In this document: piece after piece, positions 17,344 to 26,157 of the stretch
Layout of the letters: the number at the start of each line of letters is the position of its first letter
Numbering within the stretch: position 1 is the stretch's first letter
NCBI GenBank assembly: GCA_900538305.1
Contig: UPXY01000003.1
Coordinates: 1 to 64,000, forward strand
From: an uncultured Collinsella sp.
GTDB taxonomy: Bacteria; Actinomycetota; Coriobacteriia; Coriobacteriales; Coriobacteriaceae
Length of the DNA stretch: 64,000 nt
Reading direction: 5' to 3'
Made by a program: the position numbers and the translations under genes
The notes under the pieces: model-generated
Databases searched by the model: none
The model's input: only the letters and a program-made list of their open reading frames with translations
What the model was told of the DNA's origin: nothing

Positions 17344-18246
17344 CTATCTATTTGCACGTCGTTTCACAGCTGGCGCTGAAGCAGCTTTGGATCCGGTGGG
17401 TTTTTGATCGGAGGCCTGGCGCGCGTTCGCCTGCGAAGCCGCCTCCCTCTGCGCGACCTCAGCTTTATGCGCGGAACGCGCAGCCTCAGCACGAGCGAGC
17501 TCATCGTCAATGGAATCGACATCGGCGTCTTTTACCACAGCGTTGAGTGATTCGAAGACGCGGTTCTTCAGCAGCGCAGTGTGCAAACCATCGGTGAGGT
17601 CGTGCAGCTTCTTGAAGGCGCGCTCAAGTTTCGCGCTGCGGTCTTCGTCGCTATCGTCCATGCCGAGCATGCCCACGAGCACCTGTTCGAACATCGTTGA
17701 CTCGCGGTTAGCGGAAACGACGTATTGGCGCAGATTGCGCGGCTCGATATGAAATCGGGAGAGCTCGTCGCAAAAGCGAATGATTTCGAAATCGTTGCCG
17801 TCGATGAGCTCGCGGTTTTTAGGGCTCTTGACGATGCGCACTAAATCGTTTTGCGCAAGCGAACGCACGAACGAGATGCTCACGCCTAAGAGATCCGGAA
17901 TATCCTCGAGCGGATGGAGCTTCTGCTTGGTCTCCTTCGGCTGCGCCTTCATGGGGACGTCGGAGAGCAGGCCGACCTCGTAGGCGAGCATATGGAGGTC
18001 GTCGGCACCCTCGAGGCGCTGCTTGATGACATTGAGCGGCATGTAGCGCGTCTTCTGCAGGTGCAGGATGACCTCGAGACGCTCCACGTCGTCCATGGAA
18101 TACTGGCGATATCCTTTAGGAGTGCGGTGTGGCGTGATGAGCCCCTCATCCTCCAAGAAACGAATCTTAGAGTTAGAAAGGTCGGGATACGTGCCGCGAA
18201 GGAGGTTAACGACTTGGCCGATACTGAGGTAGCTGCGCTCGGCCAA
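17344..18246 (-). CDS. ftsR: MerR-family regulator, FtsR-like
   Basis: The 300-residue protein has an N-terminal MerR winged-helix domain (about residues 5-75, with SNSKIRFLEDEGLITPHRTP and KGYRQYS) and a long C-terminal region ending in an Ala/Lys-rich tail. In mycobacteria and corynebacteria the MerR gene next to garA (Rv1828, FtsR) controls ftsZ; the same pairing is seen here. It starts with TTG, supported by GGTGAG and a 2-base gap from the FHA gene. Target genes are not known from this sequence. Confidence 0.8.
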   Translation of the reverse strand: MAERSYLSIGQVVNLLRGTYPDLSNSKIRFLEDEGLITPHRTPKGYRQYSMDDVERLEVILHLQKTRYMPLNVIKQRLEGADDLHMLAYEVGLLSDVPMKAQPKETKQKLHPLEDIPDLLGVSISFVRSLAQNDLVRIVKSPKNRELIDGNDFEIIRFCDELSRFHIEPRNLRQYVVSANRESTMFEQVLVGMLGMDDSDEDRSAKLERAFKKLHDLTDGLHTALLKNRVFESLNAVVKDADVDSIDDELARAEAARSAHKAEVAQREAASQANARQASDQKPTGSKAASAPAVKRRANR

Positions 18247-18248
18247 GG

Positions 18249-18656
18249 TTACTCACCAGTCTCGATGCGCTCCGGCTTGCTTTCGTGGTAGATGAGCGTG
18301 AAGGTGCCGATCTGCACGGTCGAGCCGTCGTGTAGCGGAGCGGAGTTCACGATGGCACCATCGACCCAGGTACCGTTCAGCGAACCCAGATCCTCAATGG
18401 AGGTACCGAACGGCGTGCGCACGACTTTCGCATGCGTGCGCGAGACCGTCATGTCATTCAGGAAAATGGTGTTCGCCGGATCGCGGCCGATGGAGGTCTC
18501 GGTATCTGTGAGCTCGAAGGTGTTGCCGGTTTGAGGGCCTTTGATGATGGAAAGGACGGGATTGGAGATAGGGGCACTCTTCATGAGATCCGGTGCCGTG
18601 GCATCGTCCATGGGGATGCGGAACACGCGCGTGGAATCGATGGATGAATCAGCCAT
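18249..18656 (-). CDS. garA: FHA-domain protein, GarA-like
   Basis: The 135-residue protein has a C-terminal FHA phosphothreonine-binding domain with SIGRDPANTIFLNDMTVSRTHAK and SLNGTWVDG. Its N-terminal tail contains DSTRVFRIP, comparable to the phosphorylated ETTSVFRA tail of mycobacterial GarA, which regulates 2-oxoglutarate metabolism after kinase input. Position next to an FtsR-like gene supports orthology. The start at 18656 has GGGAG upstream; the frame is open 18 bases farther. No Ser/Thr kinase gene is in the window. Confidence 0.82.
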   Translation of the reverse strand: MADSSIDSTRVFRIPMDDATAPDLMKSAPISNPVLSIIKGPQTGNTFELTDTETSIGRDPANTIFLNDMTVSRTHAKVVRTPFGTSIEDLGSLNGTWVDGAIVNSAPLHDGSTVQIGTFTLIYHESKPERIETGE

Positions 18657-18750
18657 GGTACTCCCATCACACAAGAAGCCGGATAGAGCCGGCCGTACGT
18701 CACAAAGATATGATTATTCTACCCCACCGGGGCGCAATCTGCCCGCGACG

Positions 18751-19470
18751 TTAGGAGACGTCGTCACCCTCCACGATTTCCGGGTTGAGGAAATCCTCAT
18801 CTTCCTCTTCAGGGTGCTCGATGGCGTGCTTGCCCGCGCGGTACCCTTTAACGGTATAGATCACAGCAGTGAGCAGAGAGAATACGACACCGAGGTACAC
18901 GAGGAAGATGCCGAGGGGCACCTGCTGGGTATCGAGGCCGGGAAAGAACGCGGAGGTCTCACCTAATACGCCGATGCCGTGCACCTGTGGAAGGCCGAGG
19001 AGCATGAACGAGAAGCCCGTCATGAGCAGTGCGGTCGCTGCCTTTCCGGTATAGACGACATCGATGGGTCGCTTGTGGTAGCGATGCACGATGGAATTGC
19101 CGATGGCCAGGTACACGTCGCGCGCGATGATGACGATGCAGATCCAGATGGGGAGCTCGTGGCGCACGACGAGGCCGAGCACACCTGTGAAGAGGAGCGC
19201 GCGGTCGACGATGGGGTCCATCATCTTGCCGAGCCAGCTCACGGTGTGGGTCATACGGGCGATGGTGCCATCAAGCCAATCGGTGCTCGCGGCAACGGCA
19301 TAGATGACGAGGCAAACATAGCGATTGACGTCTGTCACGAACAGGTACAGAAAGACGAACGTCAACACGAGGCGGAGTGCGGTAATGAAATTGGAGACCG
19401 TGAAGATCTGGTTCGAGGGATACTCCGATGTACCGACGAGCTCCCGCTTGACCTTCCGTCGAAATCCCAC
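18751..19470 (-). CDS. CDP-alcohol phosphatidyltransferase (PgsA-like)
   Basis: The enzyme joins a CDP-activated lipid to an alcohol, most likely in phosphatidylglycerol phosphate or cardiolipin synthesis. The 239-residue protein has about five membrane segments and the full catalytic motif D-x2-DG-x2-AR-x8-G-x3-D-x3-D (Asp64, Asp67, Gly68, Ala71, Arg72, Gly81, Asp85, Asp89). The acidic cytoplasmic tail (HPEEEDEDFLNPE) is unusual. The alcohol substrate cannot be assigned. It heads the garA/ftsR/apt cluster. Confidence 0.88.
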   Translation of the reverse strand: MGFRRKVKRELVGTSEYPSNQIFTVSNFITALRLVLTFVFLYLFVTDVNRYVCLVIYAVAASTDWLDGTIARMTHTVSWLGKMMDPIVDRALLFTGVLGLVVRHELPIWICIVIIARDVYLAIGNSIVHRYHKRPIDVVYTGKAATALLMTGFSFMLLGLPQVHGIGVLGETSAFFPGLDTQQVPLGIFLVYLGVVFSLLTAVIYTVKGYRAGKHAIEHPEEEDEDFLNPEIVEGDDVS

Positions 19471-19556
19471 GATTCTCCCCTAGCAATAGCAGTCTTGGTT
19501 ACAAACTGTCATGGATGATACCCGATAACCAGCAGCCTAACCCTGACGATGCGACA

Positions 19557-19587
19557 TAAAAAAGGCGCCGAGTCACCCCGGCGCCCG
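19557..19587 (-). terminator. Rho-independent terminator after tRNA-Pro
   Basis: On the minus strand a GGGCGCCGG...CGGCGCC stem is followed by a run of six T. It starts 8 bases after the CCA end of the tRNA. Confidence 0.9.
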
Positions 19588-19594
19588 AACATTC

Positions 19595-19671
<77 letters not shown>

Positions 19672-19768
19672 TAAACCGTGCATCACTGCACAGCAAAAGA
19701 TACTTTACTCAACTCGCCCTCGATATGCAAGTATTAATTAATTCAACACGTTTCGTTGTTTCGGACTC

Positions 19769-19828
19769 AGCTTGGGGGACGGGTTAGTTTGCGACCTTTT
19801 CGGCATAAAACAACCCGTTTCCCAAGCT
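19769..19828. repeat. Palindromic repeat family A, copy 2
   Basis: Arms AGCTTGGGGGACGGGTT (19769-19785) and AACCCGTTTCCCAAGCT (19812-19828) pair with few mismatches around a 26-base loop containing AGTTTGCG. It lies 30 bases after the coaBC stop. Confidence 0.75.
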
Positions 19829-19858
19829 ACGCCCAAAGCGACGAGCGCATCTGACCTG

Positions 19859-21046
19859 CTACTTGAGACGGCGGAGGATTTCTCGAGCGAGCTCGTCCTT
19901 TGATAGGACGGGGAGCTCCTCGGCTCCGGCGGTGGTGATCCACCATGCCTTGTTCGTATCTGTCCCAAAGCCGGAATCAGAACGGGTGACGTCGTTTGCC
20001 ACGATGGCATCGCACCCTTTCCGAGCAAGTTTAGCCTGGGCATAGGCAACCGGGTCGCCCGTCTCGGCGGCGAAGCCTACGACAAGGCGCTCCCCTTTTA
20101 TAGCGGATAGATCGTGCAAGATGTCTGCGGTCGGAACGAGCTCAAGCCTATCAAGCGTCTCGACGCCCTTCTTGAGCTTGTGATCCGAAGGCTGTGCCGG
20201 CGTATAATCGGCGACTGCGGCAGCGCAGATCGCCATCGTCGCGTTCTCGAAGGCCGAAAGCGCCGCGCTATGCATCTCCGCGGCCGTCTCGACCGGCACC
20301 ACGTCAACACCCCATGGCGCGGTCGCAACGGCAGGCCCGAGCACGAGCGTTACGTGGGCACCCATGTCCCGTGCGGCACGCGCGAGCGCAACGCCCATCT
20401 TACCCGAAGACCTATTGCCGATGAAACGAACAGGGTCGATTGGCTCATGCGTAGGGCCCGCTGTGATGAGGATGCGCTCGCCTGCTAGCGCGCTTGACTC
20501 GCAGAACGCCTGCTCGACGGTATCCGCAATGGTTTCAATTTCGATGAGCCTTCCCTCGTCGACATCGCCGCAGGCAAGGTAGCCCCTTCCAGGCCCTGCA
20601 GTTAAGACGCCGCGCTCGTGCAACCGCTGCATGTTTTCCTGCGTCGCCGCAGCACGCCACATGTTCGAGTTCATCGCGGGTGCCACGACGATGGGAGACG
20701 TCGCAGCGAGTAGCGTCGTCGAAAGCAGGTCGTCGGCGATGCCGCAGGCCATCTTCGCGATCACGTTCGCCGTGGCAGGTGCTACGACGATGACATCGGC
20801 CTCCTTCGCGAGAGAGATATGATGGATGGGATCGCTCGGATCATCGAACAAGCCGAGCGCCACGGGCTCATGCGTGAGCGCACGGAAGGTCGTGGGATCG
20901 ATGAAATGCGTAGCGTGCTCGCTCATGAGCACCTTCACGCGCGCGCCGCGCCGTTGCAGTTCGCGAACGAGCTCGCACGCCTTATACGCAGCGATGCAGC
21001 CCGTCACACATACGAGCGCGCAACGCCCCTCGAGCACCCCGCTCAC
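19859..21046 (-). CDS. coaBC: Bifunctional phosphopantothenoylcysteine decarboxylase / synthetase
   Basis: CoaBC joins cysteine to 4'-phosphopantothenate and decarboxylates the product in coenzyme A synthesis. The 395-residue protein has the FMN-dependent CoaC domain first (VTGCIAAYKA, the DDPSDPIHHISLAKEADV segment with the active His, PAMNSNMW and LACGDVDEGR with the active Cys). The CTP-dependent CoaB domain starts near residue 193 (ILITAGPTHEPIDPVRFIGN). It overlaps the upstream zinc-ribbon gene by 4 bases. Confidence 0.96.
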   Translation of the reverse strand: MSGVLEGRCALVCVTGCIAAYKACELVRELQRRGARVKVLMSEHATHFIDPTTFRALTHEPVALGLFDDPSDPIHHISLAKEADVIVVAPATANVIAKMACGIADDLLSTTLLAATSPIVVAPAMNSNMWRAAATQENMQRLHERGVLTAGPGRGYLACGDVDEGRLIEIETIADTVEQAFCESSALAGERILITAGPTHEPIDPVRFIGNRSSGKMGVALARAARDMGAHVTLVLGPAVATAPWGVDVVPVETAAEMHSAALSAFENATMAICAAAVADYTPAQPSDHKLKKGVETLDRLELVPTADILHDLSAIKGERLVVGFAAETGDPVAYAQAKLARKGCDAIVANDVTRSDSGFGTDTNKAWWITTAGAEELPVLSKDELAREILRRLK

Positions 21047-21765
21047 GAGGCGTCATCTTCTTCATGAACTACGAGGATGCGGTGGCAATACGGGCACGTC
21101 GTGATCGCATCGCCGCGCGTGACCTCATTGAGCGAGGACTCCATGAGCTTCGTGCGGCAGAGCGTGGGCACGTCGTCGCGGAGTGCCTCGACTCCAAGCC
21201 CGTTGAATGCCCGAGCCGCCTCTTCATAGGCATGCGCGAGCTCCTCGTTGAGCTCGCCATAGAGTTTGGTACGTGCCTGCTCTGCTTCGGCAATCCTCTC
21301 CTGGATGTCCGTTGCTACCTCACGGGCGCGCACCGCGCAGGACTTCACCGAGCCCTCCAGGCGCTCGATGGCGGCTATGCCCTGCTGCTCGCGTGCGAGC
21401 ACGCGTTCAAGCTTCTCGTTTCTATCACGCTGGTCGAAAGCGACCTTATCGAGCGCCTTCGCGAGGTTCGACAGCTCAATCTCAAGATCTTGGACCTCTC
21501 GGTAATCGGTGAGACGCGCAGCCTTTGCTTGCACCCCGTCGACTTGCTTGCGATAGTATGCTTCCTCTTCTGCCAGATCTTCTAGATCGGTCTCCACGTC
21601 CTTGCGCTCACCCTTCACCTTGAGCATCTCCTCGCGCGCGAGCGAGAGCCGTTTGCGCAAGCGCGCAAGCTGGACGAGCTCAGGGAGCTTCGAAAGCTCG
21701 AGCCGAAGACGCTGAAGCTCAAGATCGGTCTCCTGAAGCTTGAGCAAACGAGTTCCATCGTTCAT
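21043..21765 (-). CDS. Coiled-coil C4-type zinc-ribbon protein
   Basis: The 240-residue protein is almost all charged coiled coil (about 10-190) and ends in a zinc ribbon with CPYCH near residue 225 and an upstream Cys in the PTLCRTKLM segment. The family (zf-RING_7, often annotated as a nucleic-acid-binding zinc-ribbon protein) commonly lies next to NIF3 genes, as here. Its molecular role is not established. The start at 21765 is chosen because it has AAGGG upstream and lies just beyond the NIF3 stop. Confidence 0.85.
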   Translation of the reverse strand: MNDGTRLLKLQETDLELQRLRLELSKLPELVQLARLRKRLSLAREEMLKVKGERKDVETDLEDLAEEEAYYRKQVDGVQAKAARLTDYREVQDLEIELSNLAKALDKVAFDQRDRNEKLERVLAREQQGIAAIERLEGSVKSCAVRAREVATDIQERIAEAEQARTKLYGELNEELAHAYEEAARAFNGLGVEALRDDVPTLCRTKLMESSLNEVTRGDAITTCPYCHRILVVHEEDDAS

Positions 21766-21770
21766 GCAGA

Positions 21771-22577
21771 CTATCCCTTCATATAGGTCCACCACGGACG
21801 GCGGAACCTCGAAACTACGATCTCATCGGTCGAAACGCCTGCCTCGGCGCACGCATTCGCGAGCACCGCACAAAACGGGTACTCCGAGACGTCATGGCCA
21901 AGCAGGATGACGTCAACGCCACGCAGCGCGAGATCCTGGCATACATGATACCCCGCCTCCCCGCAGATGATGGCATCTGCGTGCGCGGCGAGGGCAAGCT
22001 CACCGAAATGACCAAGGCTGCCGCCCATATACGCGGCTCGCGACACAACGTGACCGGGATCTCCCCAAACGCGCGGTTCCACCGAGAACTCCGCCGCAGC
22101 GCGTTCGACAAGGTCTCGAAGGGTAAGGCGCTCAACATCCATGAGTACGCCGTACCCAGTGGCGCCGGAATCGTCCACATGCTCCAGTGAGGAGAGCGCA
22201 TTGAGCCCCCATCGCCGCGCGATGACAGACCTTGCCTCATGCGAGCGGTCGAGGTTCGTGTGGAACGAGAGCACGCTCACCCCGAAGCGTGCCGCCGCGA
22301 AGACCGCCGCAGACGCCTGCGGGTACGCGCCGGCTTTTGGGACGAATGCCCCCGGAGCCTCGATGTATACGGGATGATGCGTGAGCAGCACATTCGCACC
22401 GGCATCGTGGGCTGCCCGAACGTCTTCAACGGTCGCATCGAGTGTAACGAAGACGCGTTCAACTTCGGCCTCCGGATCCCCTACCGAAAGACCCACATGG
22501 TCCCAATCCTCTGCGGCGTCGCGGGGAAACATCTCGAAGAGACGCCCTTCAAGCTCTTTGACCTTCACAACACTCAT
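21771..22577 (-). CDS. NIF3-like dinuclear metal-centre protein (DUF34)
   Basis: The 268-residue protein belongs to the NIF3/YbgI family, hexameric proteins with two metal ions per subunit and no agreed reaction. Metal ligands are visible as LLTHHPVY (His-His), SFHTNLDR and the C-terminal GHDVSEY segment. It overlaps the cysteine desulfurase gene by 4 bases and is followed closely by the zinc-ribbon gene, a frequent NIF3 neighbour. Confidence 0.92.
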   Translation of the reverse strand: MSVVKVKELEGRLFEMFPRDAAEDWDHVGLSVGDPEAEVERVFVTLDATVEDVRAAHDAGANVLLTHHPVYIEAPGAFVPKAGAYPQASAAVFAAARFGVSVLSFHTNLDRSHEARSVIARRWGLNALSSLEHVDDSGATGYGVLMDVERLTLRDLVERAAAEFSVEPRVWGDPGHVVSRAAYMGGSLGHFGELALAAHADAIICGEAGYHVCQDLALRGVDVILLGHDVSEYPFCAVLANACAEAGVSTDEIVVSRFRRPWWTYMKG

Positions 22578-23743
22578 CCTTCCACGATGGTAAGGAGCGC
22601 CTTCGCGAACGCATCGAGCGCCTCCGGATCGACGCGATCGTCGAAAGAGATGCGAAGCGACCCGTTTGCGGCGTCACCGGCAAGTCCCATGGCGGTGAGC
22701 ACATGGCTCGCCTTCGCGCTCGCGCTCGAGCAGGCCGAACCCGCAGAGACGCAGAAGCCGTGCTGATCGAGCTGTAAGATGAGCTCCTCCGATTCGAAGC
22801 CGTCGACATAGATAGACACGATTCCACCGAGACGGCCCGTAGGAAGGGGCAATCCAAGCGTCGCATGGATTCGCGGTGAAGTGAGCAGCCGGGCGTACAG
22901 TGCATCCGAGAGGGCTCGAAGCCTAAGCCACTCCCCTTCTACGCCAGGAGCAAGGGCGCTTGCGACAGCGGCGAGTGCGAGTACCGAGCGCACGTCCTGC
23001 GTTCCCGGGCGCCTGCCTGCTTCTTGGCCGCCCCCGCGGGAGCGCGGGGCAAAAGGCGTACCGCGGCGCAGATAGAGCGCACCACAGGAAACCGGCGCTC
23101 CAACCTTATGCCCGGCGAGCGACAAGGCGTCTACACCAAGGGCATTCACGTCGAGCGGTACATGGAGATACCCCTGGATGGCATCGGTATGGAAGTATGC
23201 GCCCGCGGTGTGCGCGGCGTGGGCAAGCTCCTCAATCGGCTGGAGCGCCCCGGTCTCGTTATTCGCGATCATGATGGATACGAGCGCAACGCGATTATCG
23301 AGCAGCCCGTTAAGCGCCTCGGGTTCGATGACGCCGTGCGCGCTCGGCTTCACGATATCGACGGCAAATCCTGTAGCATGCAGAGCTGGAATGTTATCGA
23401 GGATGGAGTCGTGTTCGATCGCGGACACAACGATGCGCGTGCGGGCAGGATCTTTTGCGCGTACCGCTTCGGCGATGCCGAACAGCGCGAGCACGTTTGC
23501 CTCCGTGCCGCCCGAGGTGAAGATGACCTCCTGGGGTCGCACGCCGCACCCGAGCGACGAGACGACGGAACGCCGTGCTTCCTCGAGCGCTCGCGCCGCC
23601 TCACGGCCGAGCGTATGGAGCGAGTTGGGATTCGCTCCTGCAATCGGAGACGCGTCGTAGGAGCGCATCGCTTCGAGCGCCTCGGCGCGAAGCGGAGTCG
23701 ATGCGGCATAATCGAGGTTGATGTGCGCGGCAGGCAGGATCAT
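22574..23743 (-). CDS. Cysteine desulfurase (NifS/IscS family)
   Basis: The PLP enzyme takes sulfur from cysteine for Fe-S clusters or tRNA thiolation. The 389-residue protein has the PLP lysine Lys213 in SLAGHKVGAP, the HTDAIQGYLH segment and the mobile-loop persulfide Cys338 in SAGSACSSAS. No iscU or mnmA gene is nearby, so its acceptor cannot be named. It overlaps rpe by 4 bases upstream and the NIF3 gene by 4 bases downstream. Confidence 0.94.
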   Translation of the reverse strand: MILPAAHINLDYAASTPLRAEALEAMRSYDASPIAGANPNSLHTLGREAARALEEARRSVVSSLGCGVRPQEVIFTSGGTEANVLALFGIAEAVRAKDPARTRIVVSAIEHDSILDNIPALHATGFAVDIVKPSAHGVIEPEALNGLLDNRVALVSIMIANNETGALQPIEELAHAAHTAGAYFHTDAIQGYLHVPLDVNALGVDALSLAGHKVGAPVSCGALYLRRGTPFAPRSRGGGQEAGRRPGTQDVRSVLALAAVASALAPGVEGEWLRLRALSDALYARLLTSPRIHATLGLPLPTGRLGGIVSIYVDGFESEELILQLDQHGFCVSAGSACSSASAKASHVLTAMGLAGDAANGSLRISFDDRVDPEALDAFAKALLTIVEG

Positions 23744-24417
23744 CGCGCAGCCTCGATGGCGTTCTGTGCAAGCGTGCGCAGACGCGCGATCATCGCGTTG
23801 GGATCTTCGGCGTTATAGACTGCAGAACCTGCGACGAAGGTATCGGCACCCGCTGCCGCGACCTTGGCGATGTTCTTCTCGGAGATGCCGCCGTCCACCT
23901 CGATGCGCGGGTTTGCACCGACGCGCTCGCAAAGCTCGCGTAGGCGCGCGATCTTCGCATAGCAACCCTCGATGAAGCTCTGCCCGCCGAACCCGGGGTT
24001 CACGCTCATGAGGAGCACCATGTCGAGGTCGGGCAGGATGTCCTCGAGTAGGCCGACGGGCGTGGCCGGGTTCAGAACCGCACCGGCCTGCGCCCCACGC
24101 TCCTTGATATGCGCGATCGTGCGGTGCAAGTGGGTGGATGCCTCCGCATGCACGGTGATGATGTCTGCACCCGCATCGAGATACCAGTCAATCGTGGCAT
24201 CCGGGTTCGTGACCATCATGTGCACGTCGAGCGGCGCCGTGCATACGCGCTTGCATGCGGCGACGACGTTCGGCCCGAACGTGAGGTTGCCGGTGAAGTG
24301 GCCGTCCATCACGTCGATATGTATGAGATCGGCACTCGAGATGCGCGTAAGATCACGCTCGAGGTTCGCGATGTCGGCAGAGAGGATCGAGGGCGAGATA
24401 AGCGCTCGGTGTTGCAT
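23740..24417 (-). CDS. rpe: Ribulose-phosphate 3-epimerase
   Basis: Rpe interconverts ribulose 5-phosphate and xylulose 5-phosphate in the pentose phosphate pathway. The 225-residue TIM barrel shows SPSILSAD near the N terminus, the metal-site HIDVMDGHFTGNLTFGP, HMMVTNP, NPGFGGQ and the C-terminal EVDGGI. AAGGGA precedes the ATG. Confidence 0.96.
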   Translation of the reverse strand: MQHRALISPSILSADIANLERDLTRISSADLIHIDVMDGHFTGNLTFGPNVVAACKRVCTAPLDVHMMVTNPDATIDWYLDAGADIITVHAEASTHLHRTIAHIKERGAQAGAVLNPATPVGLLEDILPDLDMVLLMSVNPGFGGQSFIEGCYAKIARLRELCERVGANPRIEVDGGISEKNIAKVAAAGADTFVAGSAVYNAEDPNAMIARLRTLAQNAIEAAR

Positions 24418-24476
24418 GGCGATCCCTTCCTAGCTGGTGTGCGAGCATTGCGGAGGCGCAGGCGGTGTCCTGCGCG

Positions 24477-25493
24477 TTAGCAGGCTTCCCGATCGAGTCC
24501 GTAGAACTCTTCGGTAGGCTCACGGTTCACGAGTGTCCGAAGCGCCTCGTCGAGCGTCATGCCGTGGTAGAGCGCAGCTTCCAAGCAGCTCGTGATGGGC
24601 GCGTCGACGCCCAGTTCGCGCGCGAGCTCGGCCGTACTCTTTACCGCGGCAGCACCCTCGACGATCATATGAGTGCGCGCTTGGTATTCTTCGAGAGATT
24701 CGCCCTGCGCGAAGGCAACGCCGAAGGAGCGGTTACGTGAGTGCGGCGAGGTGCATGTCACCACAAGATCACCCATGCCAGCGAGGCCCATGCAAGTCAT
24801 GGGTTCGCCGCCGCGCGCGCATACGATGCGACTGATCTCGGCCAGGCCGCGCGTCATGATGAGCGCGAGCGTATTGTCGCCGTAGCCCGAGCCCGCGGCG
24901 ATACCGCAGACGATGGCGATGACGTTCTTCACCGCGCCGCAGGTTTCGATACCCACCACGTCGCTCGAGGCGTACAGCCTGAAATTCGGTGAGATGAGCA
25001 GGTTCTTGAAGAACTCGACCACACCGGGATGCTCGGATGCGATGACCGCCGCCGCGAGCGTGCCACGGCAGATCTCTTCGGCATGGTTGGGGCCGGAGAG
25101 CGCAGCGATGCGGCTGGGGTTGCCGATCTCTTCCTCCACGACTTCCGTCATGAGTTTGCCGGTACCCGGTTCGATGCCCTTGGTAAGGACAAGCACGGGA
25201 ACATCGGGCGCGAACTCGCTCGCCGCGGCATGGATGGTCGAGCGGATGAACGGCGACGGTACGACGATGATGACGCCGTCCGCGCCATCGAGCGCCTCGT
25301 GGAAGTCGCCGGTGGATCGAACGTTGTCTGGAAGGATGTAATCGCTGAGGTATAGCGGGTTCTTGTGATGCTCGTTGATGCCGGCGGGCACGGGCTCGTC
25401 ATGAGACCAGAGCACGACGTCCTCGGCGCGAACGGCAGCGACGCCGGAAATCGCCGTTCCCCAGGAACCGGCACCGATGACTGCGATCTTCAT
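24477..25493 (-). CDS. gpsA: Glycerol-3-phosphate dehydrogenase [NAD(P)+]
   Basis: GpsA reduces dihydroxyacetone phosphate to sn-glycerol 3-phosphate, the first precursor of phospholipids. The 338-residue protein begins with the Rossmann motif IGAGSWGTAI and has LTKGIE, SGPNHAEEI and the catalytic Lys in ETCGAVKNVIAI. It follows plsY, so the enzymes making and acylating glycerol 3-phosphate are adjacent. Confidence 0.97.
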   Translation of the reverse strand: MKIAVIGAGSWGTAISGVAAVRAEDVVLWSHDEPVPAGINEHHKNPLYLSDYILPDNVRSTGDFHEALDGADGVIIVVPSPFIRSTIHAAASEFAPDVPVLVLTKGIEPGTGKLMTEVVEEEIGNPSRIAALSGPNHAEEICRGTLAAAVIASEHPGVVEFFKNLLISPNFRLYASSDVVGIETCGAVKNVIAIVCGIAAGSGYGDNTLALIMTRGLAEISRIVCARGGEPMTCMGLAGMGDLVVTCTSPHSRNRSFGVAFAQGESLEEYQARTHMIVEGAAAVKSTAELARELGVDAPITSCLEAALYHGMTLDEALRTLVNREPTEEFYGLDREAC

Positions 25494-26156
25494 CTATGCG
25501 TCCTCCTTTTTAGAGCCGAACGAGATCTTCGATTCCGTGCCGGCACGGAGCCGTCCGATATTGGCATGGTGCGCGGCGACGACGCTCCATCCGAGCACCG
25601 CCCATACCGCGATGACGGCAGGTGGAAGATAGGGAACGAGTATCGAGACCGTAAGTGGCACGAGTGCCGCCGTAACGATCGATCCCACGGAAACGTATTT
25701 AGTGATCGCGACGAGCACGATGAAGATGGCAAGATGGATGATGGCGAGCGGCCAGAAGAAGCCAAAGAGGATGCCAACGCCCGTGGCGATGCCCTTGCCG
25801 CCGTGGAAATGCAGATACGGCGAGAAAATGTGACCGTAGAGGCATGCGAGGGCGATGAAGGCAACCATGAGCTGGATATCCACCTCCGAAGTCCACGGGA
25901 TATCCCCTAGGATGGTCATGGCAACCCTCATGCAGATCGTGCCCTTGAGCAGGTCGCAGGCAAGGGTGATGGCAGCAACCTTGGGACCAGCCACTCTAAG
26001 CGCGTTCGTGGTTCCGATATTGCCCGATCCCTCGTGCTGAAGGTCTTTATGGCTCATCGCCTTCGCAAGGATCTTCCCAAAGGGAATGCCGCAGATAAGA
26101 TAAGAAACGAGCATCATGCCGAGCGTGGCATAGACGGCGGTGTTTACGCCATACAT
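25494..26156 (-). CDS. plsY: Acyl-phosphate:glycerol-3-phosphate acyltransferase PlsY
   Basis: PlsY acylates glycerol 3-phosphate with acyl phosphate at the membrane. The 220-residue protein has about five membrane segments and the three cytoplasmic motifs: SGNIGTTNALRV, the HFHGGKGIATGVG loop and the later AAHHANI segment near the C terminus. It starts 1 base after the der stop with GGGGAG as ribosome binding site, and gpsA follows directly. Confidence 0.96.
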   Translation of the reverse strand: MYGVNTAVYATLGMMLVSYLICGIPFGKILAKAMSHKDLQHEGSGNIGTTNALRVAGPKVAAITLACDLLKGTICMRVAMTILGDIPWTSEVDIQLMVAFIALACLYGHIFSPYLHFHGGKGIATGVGILFGFFWPLAIIHLAIFIVLVAITKYVSVGSIVTAALVPLTVSILVPYLPPAVIAVWAVLGWSVVAAHHANIGRLRAGTESKISFGSKKEDA

Positions 26157-26157
26157 G

